This document shows, in pieces, positions 38,174 through 47,811 of a stretch of DNA of 64,000 nucleotides. The stretch's first letter is position 1; each line of letters opens with the position of its first letter. The DNA comes from Ignavibacteriales bacterium (lineage in GTDB: Bacteria > Bacteroidota > Ignavibacteria > T3Sed10-11). Location of the stretch: contig PWXV01000324.1 in NCBI GenBank assembly GCA_003568415.1, positions 1 to 64,000 of the forward strand. The letters run 5' to 3'. The position numbers and the translations under genes were made by a program. The notes under the pieces are model-generated. The model did no database searches, was not told the origin of the DNA, and saw nothing but the letters and a program-made list of their open reading frames with translations.

Positions 38174-38205
38174 ATCCGGGATACCCTGGAACGGGTACCC
38201 CGGAT
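38174..38205. terminator. Bidirectional hairpin between convergent rsbW-like gene and mdh
   Basis: ATCCGGGATACCC tggaac GGGTACCCCGGAT (13-bp arms, one mismatch). Confidence 0.6.
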
Positions 38206-38220
38206 ATCTACTTGTTTTAA

Positions 38221-39177
<957 letters not shown>

Positions 39178-39266
39178 TTATTTAGACGCATCTAACATTG
39201 TGTAATCTATGGCAGGAGCATCCGCTCTCGATGCGGATATGAGGTAAAGATTAAGATAAATATAAA

Positions 39267-39293
39267 AAAGCCGAAGTTTGTTATGCTTCGGCT
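39267..39293 (-). terminator. Rho-independent terminator overlapping the rpmA stop codon
   Basis: Minus strand: AGCCGAAGcataacaaaCTTCGGCTTTTTT. Confidence 0.85.
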
Positions 39294-39538
39294 ATAATGT
39301 TAACTCTTTTTCTGTTTTTTCCGAATCGCTGAAATTTCACAGTGCCATCCTTCAGTGCAAAGAGCGTATCGTCGCTTCCTTTGCCGACATTAATGCCGGG
39401 ATGAATTTTTGTGCCGCGCTGGCGCATAATAATGCTGCCTGCGGTTACTGTTTGCCCGCCGAAGGCTTTCACGCCCAGACGTTTGGCAACACTATCGCGA
39501 CCGTTTTTTGTACTTCCAAGACCTTTTTTATGTGCCAT
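39281..39538 (-). CDS. rpmA: 50S ribosomal protein L27
   Basis: [48 protein letters not shown]. Confidence 0.97.
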   Translation of the reverse strand: MAHKKGLGSTKNGRDSVAKRLGVKAFGGQTVTAGSIIMRQRGTKIHPGINVGKGSDDTLFALKDGTVKFQRFGKNRKRVNIIAEA

Positions 39539-39561
39539 AATCTTACCTCGTAAAAAAATAC

Positions 39562-39870
39562 TTATGAAATCTTTTCAATGTGCAGTGTTGTGTAATGCTG
39601 GCGGTGACCGCGTTTTACTTTGTAGTCCTTGCGTCGTTTTTTCTTAAACACAATTACTTTTTCACCACGGCCATGCTCAAGCACTTTTGCTTCTACACGA
39701 TGCCCGTCTAACGATGGAGTTCCGATATTCGTTTTTTTATCGTCTGAAATAAGTAAAACCTTATCAAAGCTTACTTTGTCGCCGATTTTGTTCGGTAACC
39801 TATCGACGGTAACCGTATCTTTCGGGGATAATGTATATTGTTTTCCCTGAATTTCAACCACTGCAAACAT
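39562..39870 (-). CDS. rplU: 50S ribosomal protein L21
   Basis: [25 protein letters not shown]...[27 protein letters not shown]. Confidence 0.97.
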   Translation of the reverse strand: MFAVVEIQGKQYTLSPKDTVTVDRLPNKIGDKVSFDKVLLISDDKKTNIGTPSLDGHRVEAKVLEHGRGEKVIVFKKKRRKDYKVKRGHRQHYTTLHIEKIS

Positions 39871-40057
39871 AAGTCTTGTTTCCTTACAAATACTTACTTA
39901 ATGTGCTAATATTTAAGACAACCAATTTACAAAAAATATTTTTCAATGTCAATTCAAAAAAATTATCCGAAAAAAGGCAACTTTTATTGACAATAGTGCT
40001 AATTATCTGTAAATTTCTGGTACTTTTGCGCATATTTGTAAGTAACTATTTAACCGA

Positions 40058-40699
40058 TTGGCCAAAGTGCTTAATGTAGCGGTGTTTGCGTCCGGCCGGG
40101 GGTCGAATTTCCGGGCAATCTTAGACAATATTGACCGGGGCGAGATAAAAGCACGCATATCAATAATTATAAGTAACAGGAGTGATGCCGGCATATTTAA
40201 CATCGCTCAGGATAGAAATATTCCGTACCGGCATATAAACCCATCGGATTATACCACTGAAAAAGATTACTGTAGTGAAGTTCTCTCGCTTCTCGATGAG
40301 TGTAGTGTCGGTTTGATTGTTCTTGCCGGATATTTGAAGAAAATTCCATCGGAGATTATCACACAATATCGCAATAGAATAATGAATATACATCCGGCAT
40401 TGTTGCCTGCATTCGGGGGCCAGGGGATGTATGGGATGAAAGTTCACCAAGCGGTTGTAGAGTACGGGGCCAAGGTAACCGGTGTGACGGTTCACTTTGT
40501 TGATGAGGAATACGATCACGGTCCCATCATACTCCAGGAGCCAATCGGTGTTGATGATGATGATACTCCGGAATTACTTGCGGAAAAGGTACTTTCGGTT
40601 GAACACAGAGTATACTCCCGCGCAATTAAATTATTTGCAGAAGATCGATTATCTATTGATGGCAGACGTGTATACGTAAAAAACAATAAAGGAAAATAA
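40058..40699 (+). CDS. purN: Phosphoribosylglycinamide formyltransferase
   Basis: VAVFASGRGSNFRAIL, VLAGYLKKIPSEI, NIHPALLPAFGGQGMYG, TGVTVHFVDEEYDHGPII; TTG start. Confidence 0.94.
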   Translation: MAKVLNVAVFASGRGSNFRAILDNIDRGEIKARISIIISNRSDAGIFNIAQDRNIPYRHINPSDYTTEKDYCSEVLSLLDECSVGLIVLAGYLKKIPSEIITQYRNRIMNIHPALLPAFGGQGMYGMKVHQAVVEYGAKVTGVTVHFVDEEYDHGPIILQEPIGVDDDDTPELLAEKVLSVEHRVYSRAIKLFAEDRLSIDGRRVYVKNNKGK

Positions 40700-40701
40700 C
40701 G

Positions 40702-42243
40702 TTGATAACTATCAGACGGGCACTGATAAGTGTTTCGTATAAAAAGGGAATTGTTGAATTTGCGGAGGCATTACATAAACGGGGTATCGAGATAATTTCA
40801 ACAGGAGGTACAGCGAAAACGCTCACTGAAAAAGGTATTCCCGTTACCTCGATATCGGATGTAACAGGTTTTCCGGAAATACTGGATGGCCGGGTGAAGA
40901 CGTTACATCCCTCCGTGCATGGTGCTTTGCTTGCACGGTCAGATATTGAATCCGACACCGAAACACTCGCTTTGCATAAAATCGAGCCGATAGAACTCGT
41001 CGTTGTAAATCTCTATCCGTTTGAAGAAACGGTGAGTAACGGAACCGTTTCGGTAGATACAGCAATAGAACAGATTGATATTGGCGGTCCAACAATGATA
41101 CGTGCTGCTGCGAAGAATTTTAAACATCGCGCAGTGATTGTTAATCCGAATCACTATGATGAAATTCTCCGGGAAATTGAAACCCATAACGGGGCTTTGC
41201 CTGAGGAGAGTACTTTCCGGCTTGCTCAGGAAGCATTTCAATATACTGCACACTACGATTCGGTTATTGCACGGTATCTGAATTCGCTCACGGATGAATC
41301 TAGTGGACTTCCGGATATATTATCGTTATCACTAACTAAAGAAATGACGTTGCGGTATGGTGAGAACCCCCATCAGCAGGCAGCACTATACGGGCGCTTC
41401 TCGCGATATTTTCAACAATTACACGGTAAAGAATTATCGTATAACAATATTCTTGATCTTACTGCTGCATGTCAACTGGTCAGCGAATTTGATCGCCCTA
41501 CGGTTGCCATTATCAAACATAACAATCCGTGCGGTGTAGCAAGCGGTGATCGCCTGGCGACAGCATATCAGCGGGCATTTGATGCAGACAGAACATCTGC
41601 ATTCGGGGGCGTAATAGCGGTGAATCGTCCCCTCGATATGGCTACGGCCGAAGCGATCAATAAGATATTTACCGAAGTAATTATTGCACCCTCATATGAA
41701 AATGACGTACTTACTTTTTTACAGAAGAAAAAAGATAGACGTATTGTTCGCCAGGCAGTCGATTTACGATATATACAGGAGATGGATATGCGAAGTGTGT
41801 ATGGGGGTATATTGGTACAGGATCGGGATAGTAAACGAATAACGAAAAACCAATTTCAGGTAGTGACAAAACGCAAACCCGATGATCGGGAATTAGAATC
41901 ATTGCTGTTCGCCTGGCGGGTAGCAAAACATGTTAAATCGAATACAATAGTTTTTGCCCGTGACGATCAGTCCCTGGGAATCGGGGCGGGCCAGATGTCG
42001 CGTGTAGATTCTTCAAAAATTGCTGTAAAAAAAGCAAATGACGCCGGTTTTAATCTCAAAAACAGCGTGGCGGCAAGCGATGGATTTTTCCCTTTCGCCG
42101 ATGGAGTCATCGAGCTTGCACGTGCCGGGGCAACCGCCGTAATTCAACCGGGAGGATCGATTCGGGATCAGGAAGTTATTGATGCAGCCGATAATTATAA
42201 TTTGACTATGGTATTTACCGGTATTCGCCATTTTCGGCATTAA
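40702..42243 (+). CDS. purH: Bifunctional AICAR transformylase/IMP cyclohydrolase
   Basis: RALISVSYKKGIVEFAEALHKRGIEIISTGGTAKTL; LRYGENPHQQAALYG; KHNNPCGVA; TTG start. Confidence 0.95.
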   Translation: MITIRRALISVSYKKGIVEFAEALHKRGIEIISTGGTAKTLTEKGIPVTSISDVTGFPEILDGRVKTLHPSVHGALLARSDIESDTETLALHKIEPIELVVVNLYPFEETVSNGTVSVDTAIEQIDIGGPTMIRAAAKNFKHRAVIVNPNHYDEILREIETHNGALPEESTFRLAQEAFQYTAHYDSVIARYLNSLTDESSGLPDILSLSLTKEMTLRYGENPHQQAALYGRFSRYFQQLHGKELSYNNILDLTAACQLVSEFDRPTVAIIKHNNPCGVASGDRLATAYQRAFDADRTSAFGGVIAVNRPLDMATAEAINKIFTEVIIAPSYENDVLTFLQKKKDRRIVRQAVDLRYIQEMDMRSVYGGILVQDRDSKRITKNQFQVVTKRKPDDRELESLLFAWRVAKHVKSNTIVFARDDQSLGIGAGQMSRVDSSKIAVKKANDAGFNLKNSVAASDGFFPFADGVIELARAGATAVIQPGGSIRDQEVIDAADNYNLTMVFTGIRHFRH

Positions 42244-42305
42244 TTTTGTTTATGGCATTAAATTTGCTACATTAATATATATTCAATAAAAAGGATTTTA
42301 TAAGT

Positions 42306-43331
42306 ATGGGATTATTTTCAATGTTTTCCGCCGATCTCGCGGTCGATCTGGGAACGGCAAATACACTCATTTATATGCGTGGTAAAGGTGTTGTATTAAA
42401 CGAACCTTCAATTGTTGCCTTTGACCGAAACACAAAGAAAATCGTGTCCATAGGAAATGAAGCTCGGGATATGGTTGGGAAAACACATAGTGATATTCGT
42501 ACTATTAGACCGTTACGGGACGGTGTTATTGCGGATTTTGAGATAGCCGAAGGAATGCTGCGTGCGTTTATTAAAAGAATTAACGCCAACTGGTTTCCAA
42601 GCAGGCGGATTGTAATATGTGTTCCGAGCGGTATTACTGAAGTAGAGAAACGAGCTGTTCGTGATTCTGCAGAACATGCCGGTGCACGGGAAGTTCATCT
42701 CATTGCCGAGCCAATGGCCGCTGCTATCGGCGTGGGACTTGATGTGGAAGCACCTGTCGGGAATATGATTATTGACATCGGCGGCGGCACTACAGAAATT
42801 GCCGTTATAACACTTTCGGGTATTGCAAATGAAGAATCAATACGGATTGCCGGCGATGAAATGAATAGTGCAATCATTCAGTACCTGAAGAAAAATCATA
42901 ATGTTCTTATCGGGGAACGAACTGCCGAAGAAGCCAAATGTAAACTCGGTTCTGCGATGCCGTTAAAGGAGGAGATTACATTACCCATCAAAGGACGTGA
43001 TCTTGTTAACGGTATACCGAAAACGCTCGAGGTTAGTTCCGTTGAAATACGTGAGGCATTATCAGAATCGATAACGACGATCGTTAATGCAATTAAATTA
43101 ACGCTTGAGAAAACCGAACCCGAATTATCAGGTGATATTCTCGATCGCGGCATTATGTTGACCGGCGGAGGCGCATTATTGAAAGGCCTCGATGAACGTA
43201 TCCGGCTTGAATCAAGCATCCCTGTTCACGTTGTGGATGATCCGTTGACAGCGGTCGCACTCGGAACGGGGAAAGTGCTTGAAGATCTTCCAAGATATAT
43301 GAAAGTCTTACTCAAAGCCCGGAATTATTAG
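42306..43331 (+). CDS. mreB: Rod shape-determining protein MreB
   Basis: DLAVDLGTANTLIYMRGKGVVLNEPSIVA; IIDIGGGTTEIAVI. Confidence 0.97.
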   Translation: MGLFSMFSADLAVDLGTANTLIYMRGKGVVLNEPSIVAFDRNTKKIVSIGNEARDMVGKTHSDIRTIRPLRDGVIADFEIAEGMLRAFIKRINANWFPSRRIVICVPSGITEVEKRAVRDSAEHAGAREVHLIAEPMAAAIGVGLDVEAPVGNMIIDIGGGTTEIAVITLSGIANEESIRIAGDEMNSAIIQYLKKNHNVLIGERTAEEAKCKLGSAMPLKEEITLPIKGRDLVNGIPKTLEVSSVEIREALSESITTIVNAIKLTLEKTEPELSGDILDRGIMLTGGGALLKGLDERIRLESSIPVHVVDDPLTAVALGTGKVLEDLPRYMKVLLKARNY

Positions 43332-43373
43332 ATGGTTTGAGAAGATACAAGCTATTTTGTATTATACAATGGT

Positions 43374-44204
43374 ATGCAACGACTAATTTATTTCATGCAA
43401 GTATATCGGGAATATGTCATTCTTGCTGCGTTGATTGCAATTTCAGTGGCATTATTCCCCCTCAATGATAATCCTCAGATCAAGCAGCTTCGGGCGTATA
43501 CTATAGCAGGACTCGGATTTTTGCATGAACCTGTATCTGTAGTGACCGAGACGGTTACACTGCGAGCAGAGAATCAGCGGCTGCGACGCTCAAATATTCA
43601 GCTTGCCGATGAGGTGTATCAATTACGCGAAGCACGACTCGAGAACATCCGGCTAAGAAGAAAACTGGAATTCAAGGAACGCTCATCATATGATCTTGTC
43701 GCTGCACGTGTTGTCGGGCAATCTATCGACGCTGTTCGCAATACAATTACGCTTAACGTAGGTAAAAATAACGGTGTCCGTGAACAAATGCCCATCGTTT
43801 CTGAATCAGGATTAGTAGGAAGAGTTGTGCTGACATCGGATAATTATTCGATCGGACAGGTTTTATTAAATATGGACTTCCGGACCAGTGCAAAGGTAGA
43901 GCGGTCAAGGATAGACGGGATAGTGCAATGGGACGGCTCGACACATTTACGTTTAAGCAACGTTGCAAAAACACTTGATGTAAACGAAGGCGACGTAATT
44001 GTTACATCCGAGTATAGTAATATTTTTCCGCCGGGAATATTTATTGGCATTGTTTCCCGTGTGCAAAATATACCGGGTAGTATCACAAAAGATATACGGG
44101 TACAACCGGGGGTTGATTTCTCACGGCTTGAAGAGGTGTTCGTCATGCTGTACAAAGCCGATGAAGAAAAGATAACCCTTGAAGAATATTTTGACCGGAG
44201 ATAA
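43374..44204 (+). CDS. mreC: Rod shape-determining protein MreC
   Basis: VVGQSIDAVRNTITLNVGKNNGVREQMPIVSESGLVGRVV; position after mreB. Confidence 0.93.
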   Translation: MQRLIYFMQVYREYVILAALIAISVALFPLNDNPQIKQLRAYTIAGLGFLHEPVSVVTETVTLRAENQRLRRSNIQLADEVYQLREARLENIRLRRKLEFKERSSYDLVAARVVGQSIDAVRNTITLNVGKNNGVREQMPIVSESGLVGRVVLTSDNYSIGQVLLNMDFRTSAKVERSRIDGIVQWDGSTHLRLSNVAKTLDVNEGDVIVTSEYSNIFPPGIFIGIVSRVQNIPGSITKDIRVQPGVDFSRLEEVFVMLYKADEEKITLEEYFDRR

Positions 44205-44213
44205 CGGTCTCTT

Positions 44214-44708
44214 ATGATTAAATATGCTCGCTATGTCCTTGTTGTGGTCGCTCTGCTGGTTTTTCAGGCATCGGTTATACCTTTTATATCGCTGGTAGGT
44301 GTAACGCCTGATCTGCTGCTGATATATGTAGTAGTATTGTCATTGCGTGAAGGCCAGATACCCGGCACAGTTGGTGGTTTCCTTATCGGCTTGGCAAGTG
44401 ATTTCGTGACCGGTGATTTTTTAGGCCTGGGTGCTTTAACCAAAACTATAGCGGGATTTGTAGCGGGTTTTTTCTTTAATGAAACGAGTCCTTTACAGCC
44501 ATTAAGTACATATACCTTTTTGGTGGTTGTGGGTGTTGCGGCGATTGCGCATAATATGATCCATTTCGGATTTTTATTGCAGGGTATGCCGGTAGGAGTC
44601 TCTGAAATTGTATTTAAGTTTATTATCGGAACAACAGTGTATACGGTGGTGGTAGCTTTAATTCCGTATTTTCTTTTTTCAGCACGGTCGAAGTCAATTC
44701 ATACATAA
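44214..44708 (+). CDS. mreD: Rod shape-determining protein MreD
   Basis: Small polytopic membrane protein between mreC and mrdA; TPDLLLIYVVVLSLREGQIPGTVGGFLIGLASD. Confidence 0.9.
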   Translation: MIKYARYVLVVVALLVFQASVIPFISLVGVTPDLLLIYVVVLSLREGQIPGTVGGFLIGLASDFVTGDFLGLGALTKTIAGFVAGFFFNETSPLQPLSTYTFLVVVGVAAIAHNMIHFGFLLQGMPVGVSEIVFKFIIGTTVYTVVVALIPYFLFSARSKSIHT

Positions 44709-44720
44709 CACGAAGTGGTT

Positions 44721-46553
44721 ATGAGTAACGGACATTTTGGTTCAGAATCACGTAAAAGAATATTTATAACGGTTATTGTCGTTGTCTTGCTGGTTTTGAT
44801 CGGACGGTTGTATCAATTGCAGCTCGTCTATCAGGATGAGTGGGGTAAGAAGTCTCGCGAGAACAGTGTACGCACCGTTTTACAGGAGCCGGTGCGCGGA
44901 TTAATGTATGATCGTCGCGGACGACTCATTGTAGATAATCGTCCGTCGTATGCTGTTACGCTAACACCAAATGAGTTCCGGTCGGATATGATAGCCGAGC
45001 TTGCCTTCATACTCGATCTTGATGAAGAGGTTCTCTCCAATCGAATTCAACGTGCCCGCCGATGGTCAAGATTTGTGCCGAGTAAAATTAAACGGGACGT
45101 CGATTATGATGTGATCGTCCACCTTGAAGAATTTCGTGAACGGTATCCAGGAGTGGATTATGTGGTCGAGGCGAAACGTCATTACAATTCACGAGCACGT
45201 ATGTCGCATATACTCGGATACACAAAAGAGATTTCCGATCGGCAGCTTGCACGGCAACCCGATATCTACCGTCCCGGCGATGTGATCGGCTCATCGGGTA
45301 TCGAAGCCGCTTATGAAAATGTACTTCGTGGTGAACGGGGATATAATTATATTGTTGTTAATGCCCGTGGTCAGTTTGTTGCAGATTATTCGGATGGACA
45401 GAAAAACGTGCCCTCCCGTGAAGGTTCCGATTTATTCTTAACCATCGATGCTGAACTGCAGGCATATGCCGAAGAACTTCTGGAGGATCGGTCGGGATCA
45501 ATTGTAGCCATTGATCCGGAAACAGGCGGTATTCTGGCACTGGTGAGTAAACCTGATTATGATCTTTCATATTTCAGCGGGGTGACCCCGCCGGATGTAT
45601 GGCAACAATTAAATGCCGATACAACTCAACCATTATTTAACAGGGCAGCATCCTCCATATATCCACCGGGATCAACGTACAAATTAGTGCTTGCTGCAGC
45701 GGCGCTTGAAGATGGTATTATTAATGAACGATGGACCGCAAGCTGTCCCGGTTGGTACCGTTTCGGTAACAGGGTATTCAGATGTCATCGAGCCGAAGGC
45801 CACGGAAGTGTAAATGTTGTTGAAGCTATCCAGAAATCGTGTAACGTTTTCTTTTATCAATTAATGTTGAAGGTTGGTTTCGATCGCTGGTCAAATTACG
45901 GCAGGCTTTTTGGGTTCGGTCAGAGAACAGGCGTCGGTAGTTTTGAAGAAACCGGCGGTATTTTACCAACAACTGATTATTACAACCGGATTTACGGTGT
46001 CGGACAATGGACGCGGGGTAACCTCATCAGTCTGGCAATCGGGCAGGGAGAGCTAAGCGTAACACCGATGCAGATGGCAGTCTATGCAATGCTGCTTGCG
46101 AATGAAGGCAACTACCACCAGCCACATATGGTAAGTCACATCTATGATTTCAAATCCAGGAATATTTTTGAGCTTCCGTATGAAACCAACCAGGTTCAAT
46201 TATCAAAATCTACCTGGGATATTTTACGCCGGAGTATGAATCTGGTAGTTGATTATGACGGCGGTACGGGGCGCGGCGCTCAGGTTCGTGGAGTGTCTTC
46301 GGCCGGAAAGACCGGAACATCACAAAATCCCCACGGTGAAAATCACGCCTGGTATATTGGATTTGCGCCGTATGATAATCCGAAGATTGCCGTGGCCGTA
46401 GTCATTGAAAATATCGGAGGCGGTGGTAGATACGCTGCTCCGGTTGCCGGTCGTTTGATTGAACGGTACTTGCAGGGTACGATCGTTCGCGATCGACCGC
46501 ACCGCACCGTCCCGGTCATAGATGATTCACAAACAGAGGGAGATGAGGAGTGA
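44721..46553 (+). CDS. mrdA: Penicillin-binding protein 2
   Basis: EPVRGLMYDRRGRLIVDNRPSYAVTLTP; SSIYPPGSTYKL; AGKTGTSQNPHGENHAWYIGFAP. Confidence 0.95.
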   Translation: MSNGHFGSESRKRIFITVIVVVLLVLIGRLYQLQLVYQDEWGKKSRENSVRTVLQEPVRGLMYDRRGRLIVDNRPSYAVTLTPNEFRSDMIAELAFILDLDEEVLSNRIQRARRWSRFVPSKIKRDVDYDVIVHLEEFRERYPGVDYVVEAKRHYNSRARMSHILGYTKEISDRQLARQPDIYRPGDVIGSSGIEAAYENVLRGERGYNYIVVNARGQFVADYSDGQKNVPSREGSDLFLTIDAELQAYAEELLEDRSGSIVAIDPETGGILALVSKPDYDLSYFSGVTPPDVWQQLNADTTQPLFNRAASSIYPPGSTYKLVLAAAALEDGIINERWTASCPGWYRFGNRVFRCHRAEGHGSVNVVEAIQKSCNVFFYQLMLKVGFDRWSNYGRLFGFGQRTGVGSFEETGGILPTTDYYNRIYGVGQWTRGNLISLAIGQGELSVTPMQMAVYAMLLANEGNYHQPHMVSHIYDFKSRNIFELPYETNQVQLSKSTWDILRRSMNLVVDYDGGTGRGAQVRGVSSAGKTGTSQNPHGENHAWYIGFAPYDNPKIAVAVVIENIGGGGRYAAPVAGRLIERYLQGTIVRDRPHRTVPVIDDSQTEGDEE

Positions 46554-47794
46554 TGGGATTGACTCGAGACAACATAAAAGTGACAAACGGCTCTTCTGTT
46601 GACGGTATTCTTATTTTCTGTACCTTGCTCCTTACCGCAATCGGACTTGCATCAATATACAGTGCAACATATGATGCCGGCTCATCAATATATTTTCAAC
46701 GACAGTTAATCTGGGCTATACTTGGTACAGCAGGTATGATTACGATGCTGTTTGTATCCCCCCGTACCGTCGAAACGATTGCAGTGATTGCTCACATAAT
46801 TATGCTCTGTATTCTTGCTATGGTGCCGTTTATCGGGAAAACCGTTGCAGGGACTACTGCATGGATCGACCTTGGACCGTTTAATTTTCAACCATCGGAA
46901 GTTGCAAAAATAACAACAATACTTGTTCTTGCGCTTTACTTATCAAAAAACAATACAACTGTGAAGTCGTTCAAAACACTCGCAACTGCCGGCCTTATTG
47001 TCGCAATTCCAATGGGACTCGTTTTATTACAGGCAGATGTAGGAACATCGTTAATATTCTTCCTGATGTATATACCGGTTGTTTATTGGGCAGGTGCATC
47101 ACCGTTTGTAGTGCTTGTTCTGACTGCTCCGTTCATTATCGGCCTTGCTGCACTTATCGGCGCAACAGCTTTGCTTGTTGCCCTTGGCCTGTTACTAATT
47201 GCCCTTTTTCTGTTGCGTGAAAATGGTTTCTTATCGGCTATAGTTTTTGGATTAAATTCAGCGATTGCAGTTTCAATTCAGTTTTTCTATGAACGACTCG
47301 CACCGCACCAGCAAAGCCGCATTGCAAACTTCATAGAACCGGGCAGTGATCCGCTTGGAGTGGGTTATAATGTAATTCAATCAAAAGTGGCTATTGGGTC
47401 GGGGGGATTGGCCGGGAAGGGCTTTTTAAATGGTACACAAACTCAATTGAATTTTATTCCTGCCCAATGGACGGATTTTATATTTTGTGTGCCGGGTGAA
47501 GAGTTTGGCTTTATTGGAGCATCGTTGGTTTTAATACTACTCGGCATTGTTTTTATCCGCGGGGTAAGAATTGCTTCTATCGTTAAAAGTAAATTTGCAA
47601 GTCTTGTTGCAGTAGGCTTTATCGGCATTCTCTTTTTTCATACCGTTATTAATATTGGAATGACCATCGGTTTGACTCCGGTCATCGGCATTCCTCTTCC
47701 GTTTCTGAGCTACGGTGGATCGGCGCTTTTTTCAAAGTTGATCATGATCGGTTTGCTCAGTTCGTTTTACGCTAACCGCAAAGAATACACATAA
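46550..47794 (+). CDS. rodA: Rod shape-determining protein RodA
   Basis: SEDS protein: LGPFNFQPSEVAKI, LLQADVGTSLIFF, GIPLPFLSYGGSAL. Confidence 0.94.
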   Translation: MMGLTRDNIKVTNGSSVDGILIFCTLLLTAIGLASIYSATYDAGSSIYFQRQLIWAILGTAGMITMLFVSPRTVETIAVIAHIIMLCILAMVPFIGKTVAGTTAWIDLGPFNFQPSEVAKITTILVLALYLSKNNTTVKSFKTLATAGLIVAIPMGLVLLQADVGTSLIFFLMYIPVVYWAGASPFVVLVLTAPFIIGLAALIGATALLVALGLLLIALFLLRENGFLSAIVFGLNSAIAVSIQFFYERLAPHQQSRIANFIEPGSDPLGVGYNVIQSKVAIGSGGLAGKGFLNGTQTQLNFIPAQWTDFIFCVPGEEFGFIGASLVLILLGIVFIRGVRIASIVKSKFASLVAVGFIGILFFHTVINIGMTIGLTPVIGIPLPFLSYGGSALFSKLIMIGLLSSFYANRKEYT

Positions 47795-47811
47795 TTTATA
47801 GGAATACTACT

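Noticed and set aside
40058-40700. purN and purH start codon anomalies as pseudogene signs
   Set aside because: Both begin with TTG but have complete, well-conserved reading frames; alternative starts explain it.
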